In this document: in pieces, positions 11,401 through 22,681 of the stretch
Layout of the letters: each line of letters opens with the position of its first letter
Numbering within the stretch: the first letter of the stretch is position 1
Program-made: the position numbers and the translations under genes
The notes under the pieces: generated by a model
What the model was told of the DNA's origin: nothing
Seen by the model: only the letters and a program-made list of their open reading frames with translations
Databases searched by the model: none
DNA from: Gnetum montanum
Lineage: Eukaryota > Streptophyta > Gnetopsida > Gnetales > Gnetaceae
Reading direction: 5' to 3'
Length of the DNA stretch: 64,000 nt
NCBI GenBank assembly: GCA_015680685.1
Contig: MNCI01023383.1
Coordinates: 245,134 to 309,133 of the forward strand

Positions 11401-11832
11401 TAAAAGGAATTATAAAACTAATGTAATTCATGTAATTAAGTACATTTAATTTTTGTCTTATAAATGAAAGAGAAAAAAGATTAAAAGTGAGGTTGTTGCT
11501 TCATATCTACCACTTTTGTGGTAAATAAGGTTGGAATTTTAACATTTTATAAGTTAGACATGTAAATTTTACTAGATAAAATTTGGTATTTTACTTGCAT
11601 ATTGAGTAGAGCATGTGCCTTATTGGTTACATAGTAGATCATCTTTGGCTCTTCCTAGTGGGTTCCTAAGAGAGTTTTTTTTTTTTTTTTTTTTAAAAAA
11701 ATGTTTTCATTTGTTTATTCTTATATGTGCATGCAAGAAATGAAGGAAAAGTGGGAAGAAGGCAACAATCAAACAACTTGCAAACCGATTCAAGACCATG
11801 CACAAACTGAATAAATGCTTTCCCATTGTACC
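11401..11832. other. intergenic with poly(T)/poly(A) tract
   Basis: AT-rich sequence without a recognised gene. A T-run of about 20 followed directly by seven A's lies near 11674-11700 and may mark another decayed retroposon end. Confidence 0.4.
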
Positions 11833-12651
11833 TGATTGCATTTCGTTGACTTAGCCTTGCTGACGTAGATGCATTGATGCTGATACATTCAAGGCTATAT
11901 AAATGCATGCACCAACCACATTTATGGCACTTTAAAGTCCATAATGTAGCAAAGCTCTTGTAGTTTGTTATTTTTAAAGTTAGAATATTTTCTCTCTAAG
12001 TGCCCACAGTGTGAATGAAAGTGATTGTATGAAACTTTATTCAAGCACCATGTACCTGAATACATTGGCTTGAATGATAATAAAGTCAAGATTTCTAGCA
12101 TTCATTGTAGTACTTGGATTAGCTTAATTTTTCTTAATCAACACTTTACCTTAAATAGATTTTACATGCTATGTTATAATAATTAAGGTAATTAAGCATG
12201 GACACATAAGTACGACCACTTCGAGCATAACGTACAATGCTTGGTAATCCCAATAGTGGTCATTTGGTACATCACTTAATCGTCACGCATTAGTACTAAT
12301 TTAGGATGTGTATGGAAAGTGGGAATGAGTACTTATGTTAGGATAGCTAGCCTTTAGAATAGTTAGGTAGTTAAAAAAGTTAATCGTCAATTATTCATCT
12401 TTCCACATAGGACTTAAGATAAATATATATAAAAATAAAAATAAAAATAAAAATCATATGCCTTAACTCATACTTAACCATACGTTAAGCATACACAAGT
12501 GTGAGGTAGGAAGACAATGATCACATGACCCTCTGGTTTACAGTCTTTAACTATAGGTGAACTTAGGAACTAAGTCCATGGAATTCGATCGGACGCTAGT
12601 GCACACTTGTGATTCGTATGGTTGTACTTAGGTTATACTCATTGCTCATCA
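11833..12651 (+). repeat. 5' LTR of Athila-like element E0
   Basis: An LTR of about 819 bp, plus orientation. Its end, GCTCATCA at 12651, is followed at once by a tRNA-Asp-type PBS. The start (TGATTGCATTTCGTTGAC, 11833) is inferred from alignment with the reverse complement of the E3 5' LTR. A TATATAAA promoter box lies at about 11893. Downstream are a CTTTATTCAAGCACC segment and a TTGGTAATCCCAATAG segment, both conserved in the other Athila-like LTRs of the window. Confidence 0.7.
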
Positions 12652-12669
12652 TTGGCACTGTTGCCAAGA
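12652..12669 (+). promoter_or_regulatory. primer-binding site, tRNA-Asp type (E0)
   Basis: TTGGCACTGTTGCCAAGA directly follows the LTR. It matches, with a few changes, the TGGCGCCGTTGCCGGGGA site used by plant Athila elements to prime on tRNA-Asp. Confidence 0.75.
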
Positions 12670-12804
12670 ACTTAGTTTAGCTAGGTGTGCTAAGTAGGAA
12701 ATGATTGTGATGTTATACAAAGACGTTGTAAGGACCAATCAACGATAAATCATTAAGGAAATAATAATACACCAACAAGCACACTATTTATAGCAAGAGC
12801 TAAC

Positions 12805-14270
12805 ATGGCTTCTTTTCACAGGGACGAATCTCCACCATTTATAGGCAGATTCAATTAGAGACAGGAGGTCCCAAAAGCACCCCAACAACTTTGTGTTGTC
12901 TACACCCATCTAGATCCCTATAATTCGGATTTCACCTTCATCTTGCATCCAGACGACCAACTATGCTAGAGGAATATGGAAGGCAACATTGTGTTGCCTC
13001 CTGACCAATCTATTCTTGTCATGCTAATGAAAAATCTCATCAGTCTAGGCATCATTCCACTTAATGCGAAGTATGAGGTCTAGGACCATACTTATTGAGA
13101 TTATCATCTTACTGATGCCTAGTGCAAGAAGGATCGACAGATGGAGGTATGATACGAGGCCTCTAAGGGCAAGAGGATCCCAACCCAGTTATTCTTGCAG
13201 CAACACAAGGAAGGTGAGAACTTGTTTTTAGGCCAATTCCAATACATAGATTCTTCTCCTTTCTATGATGAGGAGACCCTTAACTAAAGGTTGTAGTCAA
13301 CTTTGAACAACTTGGGTGAGGGAAAGATTAGTTCTCAAGACTAGAGGGCCTCAAGAAATAGAAATCTGAGCCAAACACCAAAGGGCAAAGATAATGACAA
13401 GTACAAGGAGAAAGAAAAAGAAAGCCAAGCTAATCAGGCTAAGGATCGAAGGAGAAGAACTAGTAGGCATCGTTTTGCTGGTTCTTCTTCTTCTTCACCT
13501 TCATCATCCTCTTTATCTTCATCCTTAAACTATGATAGGGGGAAAAGGGGGTAGTTGGGATCAAGATGGCGATGAACGACAAAATAGGAATGAATGCAGG
13601 TCTTGTCGGGATGATTAAGAATAGGAGCAAGAACAACCACAAGGGAAGGAGCATTATTGCAAAAGAAGGCATAGTAGGACTCATCATAGACATCATGGCC
13701 ATGATAGGGGCCATTGTGATCGACATGACTACGATGAACCTCTGCTGGCTACTCAAAATATGTTGAACATTTTAGAGGTTGTGTGGATACCTACAAGGCA
13801 CTTGAAACATCGCCAAATCAAGAGGTTGGATATGAATGATATTCCTAGGTTCGAAGGAGGATACAATTCAGATATGCAAAATCATCTTTAAGACTTTCAT
13901 GATGTCAATGCCTTACAAAACATAGAGAACGAATGGTAGAAGCTAAAGTTGTTTCTAAGAATACTCATCAAGGAAGCTAAAAGTTGGTACTGGTCCTTAG
14001 CACCAAAATCCATTTGCTGATGGAGTACTATGTTGGAACTCTTTAATGAAAAATACCAAACGTACTCCAGAGTGTCCAACTTGTGGAGATAGATCCAAGG
14101 ATGAAAACAAGGTAATCATGAGTCCTTGGATGCAACCCTGGGCAGGTACTATTCTCTTCTACACCGATGCTTAGGCCATGGATACTCCCAAAGAAATTAG
14201 CTCCACCATATCATAGATGGTGTTGAATGTTGGACAGTACAAAAAAGACACAAACAATAAATCAATGTGG
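12805..14270 (+). pseudogene. gag of E0, broken
   Basis: A decayed gag frame starting at ATG 12805 (MASFHRDESPPFIGRFN). It contains SDFTFILHPDDQL and a Met/Ser/Arg-rich hinge (13480-13760). A retrotransposon gag core follows (IPRFEGGYNSDM near 13840, EAKSWYWSLAPKSI near 13980, LLHRCLGHGYSQRN near 14155). The same blocks are seen in E2 (42750 down to 41290). Many stops. The element ends near 14270, where an RTE LINE fragment begins, so protease, RT and 3' LTR are absent. Confidence 0.8.
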
Positions 14271-14274
14271 CAAA

Positions 14275-14687
14275 AATGTGAATGCTTCAATGGATGTTGA
14301 ATGTTACTAGAAGAGATAAACTACATAATACAAACATTAAAAGAAGAATTGAAGTTGCTTCTTTTTTAGATAAACTACAAAAATAGTGGCTTAGATGGTT
14401 TGGACATTTGCAAAGAAGATTAGATAATAAGCTTATAAATAAAGATCGCTACATTACTATTTTAAGAAAGCCACTAAAAGGAAGACCAAAGAAGATATGG
14501 GAAAAATAATCAAAAATGATTTGAAGAAATTGCAAATAAACAAAGATCTAGCTCTTCATAAAGGCAAATGGCTAAAAANNNNNNNNNNNNNNNNNNNNNN
14601 NNNNNNNNNNNNNNNNNNNNNNNNNNNAAAAAAAAAAAAACCAAACTCATTGGGACAAGGCTAAGATGATGATGATGATGATTATGT
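14275..14687 (+). mobile_element. RTE-type LINE 3' end, interrupted by assembly gap
   Basis: The frame from 14282 reads MLQWMLNVTRRDKL, then IEVASFLDKLQK, then WLRWFGHLQRR, then KGRPKKIW. This is the standard C-terminal series of RTE-clade reverse transcriptases. The element ends in a (GAT)n-like tail (14664-14685), the usual RTE terminus. A few stops break it. The run of 49 N at 14579-14627 falls inside it, next to A-rich sequence. Confidence 0.8.
14579..14627. other. assembly gap (49 N)
   Basis: An unresolved run of N followed by a 13-base or longer A-run. The true length is unknown. Confidence 0.99.
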
Positions 14688-14689
14688 CA

Positions 14690-16060
14690 AATAAAATCAA
14701 CAATGTATTACCATTATCATGAAACTCTTCTATTCTGTCATTGTTATGAAACAAAGCTTGATAAATTTTTTTAATATCTTTAAGAAAAAAATGCATAGTT
14801 TATTTTTCTCTTTCTTTGAATTAAATACCAAAATATTTGGAACATTTCTTTATAATTTCTAATAAACTAGCCTATATCTATTTGGTGAATTCCCTCTTCT
14901 TAATTCGAATTAGATTTTTATGTAAATTAATAGTCTGTGGTGACTTCTAAGTCTTCAATAAAATTCAAATTATCTTACATTCTTCATCAAACCATTGTTA
15001 ATTGTTTATATTTTGATGTTTAAAAATATTAAGGGAAGCTATAATTAGAGCTTTTATAAGACTTGCAAATATCTTCTAAATTTGATTTTCACAATCTTTC
15101 TTCATTTTTGCAAATATTTTGAAGTTCTTTTGCCTCTTGGAATATCTAATTTACTATGTATTTGTTAATAACATGAAGTATAGATAACAATGAGAAGATT
15201 CAGTTATTTTTTTTTTACCTACTTCAAAACATTTGATGCTACTAGCATTCTCTAGTTTAGAAAGAAGAAAAATCAATACTAAAGTTTTCTTGTGGTTCTA
15301 CAAAAGTTAAGCAATCTAATTTTGGATATTTATTGATACTATTTAGAAACAACAAATCTAGTCCTTGTTCCCATTCTAACAAACATTTTTCCCTATGCTT
15401 AAATTGCTTATTTTTTTTTTGCATCAATTCCATTTTGCACTTTTCTCATATTCTAAAAAGTGTTAATGATTCCAATGACTACTATGAATCTAATAAAATA
15501 AAAATAAAAATTCTACTATTAAAGTTACCACATAGATAATTTTCCCTCATTGAGCAAAACTAGCAATATCCATGCCAAGGGACACGAAGGAAAAATTTTG
15601 TGATAAACCTTCTCAATCATAAAGAGTAGCATCTGTAAAGGCAAAGTAGCAAAAATCTAATAATAAAAAAGATTTTTGCTGTAATATTTTTAGCCAAATA
15701 TACTAACTATATTCATTGACCTTTTCAATTTGAACTTGCTGATAAAGAGAATTTTAAATCAAAACAACCAAACCTATAAAAGCTCTTTCACAGAAAAATC
15801 TTCTATAAGGAAAAGATAAAACAGAAAAATTTGGAACAAAATGTGTGGAGAATCTTCACTTGTCTTCCCTTGTCTTAGCAAATACCAAAAATGTTTAAAT
15901 GATTAAAAAAAGATATAATATATAACACCTTCACTTTATCCATCAATGTTTAAAAATCTACAATGAAAACATATTATGTTTTCTTTGTAAAGTTTTTTTT
16001 AACATTTGGTTTTGGTAATTATTGCATTACCTTTTCCATTCAAAAATGCGACAAAACATT
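14690..16060 (-). mobile_element. LINE-X fragment (endonuclease and downstream linker), antisense
   Basis: The reverse complement of 15240-16040 aligns with the plus-strand LINE-X endonuclease at 22682-23163 and 24693-24990. On the minus strand it shows an altered DFNAR box (NFNSRI), LEWEQGLDLLFLNSINKYP and a NFSIDF segment. This order matches the C-terminal half of APE-type LINE endonucleases outside the plant L1 group. Beyond 15240 the sequence continues with a linker, including an FDEEC motif typical after LINE endonucleases. It is uninterrupted here, so it serves as the empty-site reference for the insertions in the other copy. Confidence 0.65.
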
Positions 16061-16432
16061 CTACTCTCACTTCATTCACTTTCCTCTATTATATAGATCT
16101 TTTTGGAGGTTCCCTTTTGGTGAAATCTTAGTTATCTGAATTTTATCATGTTTTAAGTAATTGTGATGTTTCTAAACTTAGGGCAAATCATCTATGTTAA
16201 CCAAATCATCTTTATTATGAAATTTAACAACGTGAGTAAGTTTATGCTTCATTATTATGCTTTCCATGGTAAATCTTTAACTTTTTTCATCATTTGCTTT
16301 GGCTGACAGCCGATTGGTTTAAGGCCTACTCTCAGCATGCTTCAAATGAAAACGTAAAAGATGATTACAATTTAGATATGAAATTTGATTGTAACAATGA
16401 GGTGTTGAACTAGTGGTAAGAAAAAACTCCCA
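16061..16432. other. region upstream of the PPR gene
   Basis: AT-rich sequence with no gene. It should contain the PPR promoter, but I see no convincing TATA box or other site. Confidence 0.4.
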
Positions 16433-16535
16433 GTTAGATTCAATTCTGTTATTGACTTATAAAGTACTAATTGAACCATTGAACCATGTTAGATTCAATT
16501 CTGTTATTGACTTATAAAGTACTAATTGAACCATG
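16433..16535 (+). repeat. 55-bp tandem duplication abutting the PPR start codon
   Basis: GTTAGATTCAATTCTGTTAT begins at 16433 and again at 16488 (period 55). The second copy ends in TTGAACCATG, whose ATG (16533) is the start of the open frame. The first copy also ends in CCATG, giving an upstream ATG at 16486. Confidence 0.9.
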
Positions 16536-16551
16536 TTACAATTCTTTCTAA
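16486..16551 (+). other. upstream ORF overlapping the PPR start
   Basis: An ATG at 16486 opens a 21-codon frame that ends at TAA 16549-16551. It overlaps the PPR start codon at 16533 in another frame. If transcription starts upstream, this uORF would reduce initiation at 16533 and might favour the later in-frame ATG near 16591. Confidence 0.45.
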
Positions 16552-18678
16552 AGATCACTGGCTGTCCAGATGGCATTTACCAATCCGTAATGCCGATCTA
16601 CCTTCACATCTCAGCAATTTGCAAACATGTTCTCCGGCAGAAAGCTAACCTCAAACACCAATTGCATCCGCATCTGTGTAACTGCGCAAGAACCAAGCAA
16701 CGACAGCTCCACCACAGTTTTGACGATGGCGAAATTCTCCAACCAGCGATTCAAATTAATCGTGATTCATGTCCTTTTTCATGGAACTCGCTGCTCAGAG
16801 AGGCTGCCTCTCCACAAGAAGCTTTGCATTTGTTCTGCAAGATGAAAAATTCAGGGGCAGTGCCTGATAATTTCACCTATTCACTTGTGATGTCTGCGTG
16901 TGCGTCACTTGGGTTTCTTCGGAATGGCAGAGCTATGCATCAATGCATTGTGAAGAGGGGCTTCGATTGTATGGCTCCTCTGATGAATGGCGTCATTACT
17001 TTGTATGCAAAATGTGGGTGTGTTCAGGTGGCACGCCAAGTGTTCGATGGAATGCCTGTTAGAGATTCTGTGTCCTGGAATGCTATGATAACCGGATACG
17101 TTAAGAGTAATCGTGCTGATTATGCATTAAGCTTGTTTTGCAGAATGTTCCGGGAGGGAATCGAGATTGATGCTGTAACTGTTTTGGGTGTTTTGGCGGC
17201 CAATGGATTTCAAAGCAATATTGGCCCAATTCATCAGTATATTCTACGAAATGGGTTTCAATGCCATCTCATGGTGGCAAATTCCCTTATTTCTGCATAT
17301 TCCAGAGGTGGCTGTGTTGCATGTGCTCGCAAGGTTTTTGGGTTGATGAACTCTCGGAGCGTGGGTTCTTGGAACGCTATGATTGCAGGTAAAGATCAAA
17401 CATGAAGCACTGTATACTTGTTATAATAGGCATTTTAAATGTTACAGAAATGTTAAAGCTAAGAATGGTCTATAATAATAACTTTTATCTTTTTGATCCC
17501 TGATTGTAGGTTTGGTTCAGAACAGGCACTGTCATGAAGCAGCAATGCTATTTAAGAAGATGAATATAGCGGCAGAGATGAAACCTGATCTAGTGACCAT
17601 CTTGTCTATTTTCCAGGCATGTTCGTTGATTGAGTGTGTAGAATTTGGAAGCCAGGTGCACAGCTTTGCACTACGGGAGGGCTTCATGGAGGAAATCACA
17701 GAGAGCTGTCTTGTGGACATGTATGCTAAATGTGGGAACTTGCATAATGCCAAAAAGGTATTTGACAAAATGGGCAGCAGAGATTCTGTTACATACACTG
17801 CCATGATTTATGGGTTTGTCAAGAATGGCCTTCCAGACGAGGCTCTCACAAGTTTTGGCAAAATGCAACTCAGAAACATCAGAGCCGATGCTGTGACAGT
17901 ATCAAGCATTCTTCCTGCATGCTCACAGCTAACACTTCTTTCCAAAGGCAAGGAGATTCATGGTTATGTTATGAGAAATGGATTTGAATCAAATTGTTTT
18001 GTGTTGAGCTCTCTTGTGGACATGTACTCAAAATGCGGGAGCCCGGAATACGCATACTCTGCATTTGGTAGAAGCAACGAAAAGGATACAGCTCTGTGGA
18101 CAGCCATGATTACAGGGTATGCCATCCATGGTCTGGGTAGTGAAGCTCTTGCACTATTTGATGCCATGAAAACTGCTTCTGTGCTTCCTGATTCCACAAC
18201 TTTTGTAGCTGTGCTCTCTGCCTTCAACCACTCAGGCATGGTAGATGAAGCTTTAGAGTATTTTAATAGCATGGCTACAGACTTTGGTGTTTCTCCTGAC
18301 CCACAACATTATGCTTGCATTGTTGATGTTCTTGGCAGAACAGGGCACCTCAAGGAGGCTTATAGGTTTGCTCAGGGCATGCATTTCCAGCCCACTGCAA
18401 GCATATGGGATGCTCTTCTTGGGGCCTGCATGCATCACAACAATGCTGAGTTGGCAAACCAGGTTGCAGAGTACATTCTGCAGTTGGATCCTGAAAATGG
18501 ACAAAATTATCTGTTCTCTTGGATTCATGCAGGCCTTGGCAAATGGAAGCAAACAAAGGAAGCCATGAACATGATGAAAGCCGCAGCTGTAGAAATGAGG
18601 CCAGGATGCAGTTGGATAGAGATAAGAGGTCAGACGTATGTCTTTGCCGTTGGCAGCCTGGGATACTTGGATCAGTGA
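16533..18678 (+). CDS. pentatricopeptide repeat protein, PLS class with E domain
   Basis: An organelle RNA-binding protein of the PLS-type PPR family. Members choose sites for C-to-U editing in mitochondria or plastids. Two exons (16533-17388 and 17510-18678) joined at GCAG|GT...TAG|GT give 674 residues without a stop. PPR units run through the protein, with repeated signatures such as LMNGVITLYAKCGCVQVARQ, SWNAMITGYVKSNRADYALS and VDMYAKCGNLHNAKKVFDKM. The C-terminus holds an E domain (YACIVDVLGRTGHLKEAYRF, then PGCSWIEIRGQTYVF) and stops soon after, with no DYW deaminase, so it would need a partner deaminase for editing. The basic, acid-poor N-terminus fits an organelle transit peptide. The 5' flank is duplicated (see the uORF). 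The intact frame amid decayed repeats argues for function; the exact target is unknown. Confidence 0.9.
17389..17509 (+). other. 121-bp intron inside the PPR gene
   Basis: Begins GTAAAGATC and ends TTGATTGTAG. Removing it joins IAG to LVQN and restores the repeat SWNAMIAGLVQNRHCHEAA. Without splicing, the frame ends at a TGA about five codons into the intron. Confidence 0.85.
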
Positions 18679-19261
18679 ATTGTGTTCCTATGAACGTAGA
18701 TTATAACAGTTGGAATCTTGGAATTTGGAATATGGGTACAGAAACAGATCTCACTGCATCCGAAACCTTGCATTTTTTGGAAGGCTTACCAGTGCTCAGG
18801 GGCATAGCATAGTAAGGTATCGTTTGGTGTTTCACAAACTTGAAATTCGAAACTTCACAGCATGTTCACTGTTCTGGGAAGTGGAACTATGCTCGAGAGC
18901 CTGGATTTTTTTATGGTTTCTATAAATTTGCCAAATCTCAGTTGGAAGAAGACTTTCAACGGTTTCTCTTAGGAGAGCAGAAGGGTGCATATTGCCAACC
19001 TTGAAACTACAGTAACATTGAGTTAACTTCACTAACCAATGGTATCATTTAGAAAACGAACCACTTTAAATCAGGTCCAACGACGAAATAACAAGTCTTT
19101 GCCATGGTCCAATTTTCTTCCTGCCTATGGAAGAACGCTTCCTTAACATTTGCTTTGCTCACGAAAAATGGAAATGAACCTTGGGTTGACTTTTAAGTCC
19201 TCTCGAATGCAAGCACGCAGGGATTAACTTAAGTAGCAAGATCTTAGAAGTAGCACACAAC
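18679..19261. other. PPR 3' flank, nothing else recognised
   Basis: Non-coding sequence after the PPR stop codon. Short open frames here are chance or shadows. No polyadenylation signal stands out. Confidence 0.5.
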
Positions 19262-20029
19262 AGTATTTTGTAATGGGATCTGGATGACAAAATCTTAAAA
19301 TCATTCAAGTTTCAAATATGAAATTTAAGTATTGAATACAGCATGTATGAGGAAATGATGAAAACAAATTAAAGATGTGTCAATGCATGTGGAGGAGATG
19401 TAATAAGATCACTACATTAAAAGCTAAGTTTCATTTGTGGGAAGCTAGGAACGAAGTAAATCAAAATGATAATCATCTAAAAGAAATCATTGGAGAAATA
19501 TATTGCATGAAAGCAAAAATCATTACAAAGAAGCAACCTGAGAGAATTAGTGAAGAAGCTCACATAGATTTGGTGATATGTGGACTTCTCGGTGAAAAGA
19601 AAGAAATAAATATAAAGCATGTATGCTCAGTTTTGTTGGGATAGATAAAAATGAAAATGAAAACTTAGTTCAAGAAGTGATAGCAATGATCAATGACATT
19701 ATGCATGTTGCGCAGCCTAAAATAAAGGATGTAATTTGTTTCAAGCCTAAGAATAATAAACTTAGATATGTTGTCAAATTTCATAACATAGTTAATAGAT
19801 CCAAAGTGTGAGAAAATTGTAGTCACTTAAAAGGTTATAAAATCTGGATCAATGAATATCTCACCAAAAATGAACTTGCAAAAAGACCTATCAAATGGAG
19901 GAAAGTGAAAGAAGTAAGAGTAGAAGGTTTTGTAGCATTTTTAGATGCAAGAGGTAATGCAGTAATTAACAAAACTAAATATTCCAAAAACTTCAGAAAG
20001 AAGACAAAATATCTTCAAAAATAGAGTAC
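19262..20029 (+). pseudogene. LINE-X ORF1-like, tandem copy 1, broken
   Basis: A decayed copy of the frame at 20412-20915, about 1.07 kb upstream of it. Recognisable blocks are ITTLKAKFHLWEARNEVNQN, HIDLVICGLLGEKKEI and VAFLDARGN (about 19930). Stops and a frameshift near 19640 break it. With the following 300 bp it forms one unit of a tandem duplication. Confidence 0.7.
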
Positions 20030-20335
20030 TTCAAGAGGGAAAACTCCAAATCAACAAAAAAGAAATGCCTAACAATTTTGGTTATGCATTTTCAGGTTTT
20101 TATCTTTACAACAAATCTTGAAAAACCTCCCTTCTAGGGTATGAAATTGAACATTTCATGAAAAGATTAACATTAGGTGCAAGGAGAGGAGGCTCCCACC
20201 TTGTCAATAGAATCAACGTTATCAAAAGAAATTATCTCCGTATCTTGACCAATAGTTGCAAACAAATTATTAGTAGTTAAAATATCTTAAACATGTTGTC
20301 CATTATGAAGATTTGGCATGTTATCATAATAATAT
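20030..20335 (-). mobile_element. partial ORF1-only element, tandem copy
   Basis: Matches about 21195-21500, the 3' end of the minus-strand ORF1-only insertion. It follows copy 1 of LINE-X ORF1 at the same point (just after AAAATATCTTCA) as the full insertion follows copy 2. It is therefore best explained as part of a tandem duplication that happened after that insertion. Confidence 0.6.
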
Positions 20336-21088
20336 TTTGAAATGGGATTTAGATGACAAAACCTTGAAATGATTTAAGGCTTGAATATAAAAGTAAAGCA
20401 TTGAATGCAACATGTACAAGGAAATGACGAAAAAAATTCAAGATTTCCCAATCGATGTAGAGGAGATATGTAAAAATATCACTACATTAAAAGCTAAGTT
20501 CGATACTTGGGAAACTATAAATGAAGTAAATCAAAATGATAATTACCTAAAAGAAATCATTGAAGAAAACAATTACATGAAAGTAAAAATTGTTACAAAT
20601 AAGCAACTTGAGAAAATCAATGAAGAAGCTCACATGGATTTGGTGATATGTGGACTTCTCAATGAAAAGAAAGAAATGAATATAAAAGCATGTACACTTT
20701 GTTTTGTTGGGATATATGAAAATGAAAATGAAAACCTAGTTCAAGAAGTGACAACAATGATGAATGACATCATGCATATTGAACTGCCTAAAATAAAGGA
20801 TGCAATTTCTTTTATATTTAAGAATAGTAAACCTAGACATGTCAAATTTCATAACACATATGATAGATCCAAAGTTTGGGAACATCATGGTCACTTAAAG
20901 AGTTCTAAAATTTAGATCAATGAGGATCTCACCAAAAGGGAACTTGCTAAAAGATTTGCCAAATGAAGGAAAGTGAATGAAGTAAGAGCATATGGTTTTA
21001 TAGCATTTTTAGATGCAAAAGGTAATGGAGTAATTACCAAAAGTAAATATTTAAAAAACTTTCCAAGGAAGATTAAAATATCTTCATT
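20336..21088 (+). pseudogene. LINE-X ORF1-like coiled-coil protein, tandem copy 2
   Basis: The best-preserved ORF1 of LINE-X: an open frame of 167 codons at 20412-20915, continuing past one stop to about 21088. Order of parts: an N-terminal helical region (EICKNITTLKAKFDTWETIN, then KQLEKINEEAH), a DLVICGLLNEKKE strand, an EVTTMMNDIM helix, KPRHVKFHNTYDRSKVWE, then INEDLTKRELAKRFAK and IAFLDAKGNGVITKS. This coiled coil, RRM-like core and INEDLT tail recall ORF1p of animal L1-type elements, not the DUF4283/CCHC ORF1 of plant L1s. The frame then stops because another element is inserted at 21089. The family assignment is by eye and should be treated as a hypothesis. Confidence 0.6.
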
Positions 21089-22681
21089 GTGCACTAGAGG
21101 AGGGCTAGGGGGAGAATGTTGTTGGAAGGGGAAGAGGGGTATCTGTGCATGTTGAACCCTAGAAATATATATCTATGTTAAAATAAAAATTTAGAGTACA
21201 AAAGCAAAGAAGTATTGCAAAGAGGAAACACTCTAAATCAACAAAAAAGAAAAAAAAAAGTTCTAATGATTTTGGTTGTCTTTTCAGGTTTTTATCTTTA
21301 TAACCAATACTTAAAAACATCCCCTTTGCGGTAAGAAATTGAACATTCTATGAAAAGATTTAACATTAAATGAAGGGGGAGGAGACCCTTGCCTTATCCA
21401 TAGAATCAACATTATCAAAAGAAATGATCTTCATATCTTAACCAATAGCTACAAATGAACTATTAGAAGTTAAAATATCTTGAATATGATGTTTGTTTTA
21501 AAGATTTGACATATAATCATCAATAGATAGAGTTCCTCGATGTTTTTTATTATGAGGTTTCATTTGGAAATCATCTAAATCAACAACAAGTTTCTATGAG
21601 ATCTCAAGAGCAAATTTTTGTTTTCCCTTAGTCATGAAAAAATTCTTTGAAATTGATTTAACTAGAACCTTCCTCAAATATATATTTTGTTAAACAACAG
21701 TAACTAGGCTAACTTTTAAAACAAAAATAGAAGAAACCATTGCAAGATCTACAACATCTATAGAAAAAACTTTAGCAAGATCTACAACATTTATAGAAGA
21801 AACATTAGTAGTGTTTGTAGTAGCTTAGTATTGACTGGCTTCCACAGCCTTTGTTTGTAGTATAAAAGGGTATAAATCAAACATATGATCCTCTTAATGA
21901 CAATGGTGACATGACTTTGGAAGATTATAATAAACAACCTTCTGCACATAATTAATTTTGTTAACATGTAGAAGAATTTCTCATTGAAGCAAATCAAGAT
22001 CCATCTCAATCATATATCAAATTTTACAAAAACTACTAATCGTGGCTAGGGTTTCAAAATGCTTGATTGGCCCAAATTAAGAGATAATATCCCTTTCAAC
22101 TTTTTCAAAAATCAATGGAAGATTGACAATTCAATAAAACAAGGAACTCTTTGAAATTTAGAAGATGATAGATTAAAAGAGAAAGTCCACTTTTAAATAA
22201 TTAATCAAGCATGAAGATGATTGAAAACACCAATATCAAGGTCCTTAGAAACCATTGTCGAATCAACAAATTTCACCAACAAAAATGATCTTGATAGATA
22301 ATGTGCATGAACATCATCCAAAGCTCTATCTTTCCAAACTAAATTTAAATGACTCAAAAAACTTGATGAATGAGGTAAATAATCGAAAATCTACATGAAA
22401 ACATACCTTTCAAAAATTTCCTAAGTAGTAGATTCAAATAAATTATTAGGCATTTTGTACAATGACAAAGAGGTAGTAGATTCACTTGAAGGATCACCCA
22501 CTAAATTTGGTGGCATTGCACAAAATTCCAAATAGATTTGCTAGAGAAATATCAAATCCACTAAAATTAGATTCATTAGAGAAACATTAGATCCATTGAA
22601 AAAAACATTAGATCCACTAAAAAACTTCAGATCTATTGAAAAGCTTTAAGAATAATTCAAACTAGTTAAAATATCTTCATT
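21073..22681 (-). mobile_element. ORF1-only non-LTR element, copy 1, with 16-bp TSD
   Basis: TTAAAATATCTTCATT occurs at 21073-21088 and again at 22666-22681, bracketing 1577 bp. Removing the insert rejoins LINE-X ORF1 to its endonuclease. The insert is an inverted relative of 23164-24680 (for example GCTTGATTGGCC at about 22060 against GGCCAATCAAGC at about 23765). Antisense, it encodes a DUF4283-like and zinc-knuckle protein, heavily broken. No RT or endonuclease is present. Confidence 0.7.

Noticed and set aside
13460-13766. Met/Ile-rich frames on both strands
   Set aside because: Shadows of the Ser/Arg/His-rich gag hinge of E0.
18253-18925. Several short frames on both strands over and after the PPR gene
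   Set aside because: Shadow frames of the PPR coding sequence, or chance frames in its 3' flank.
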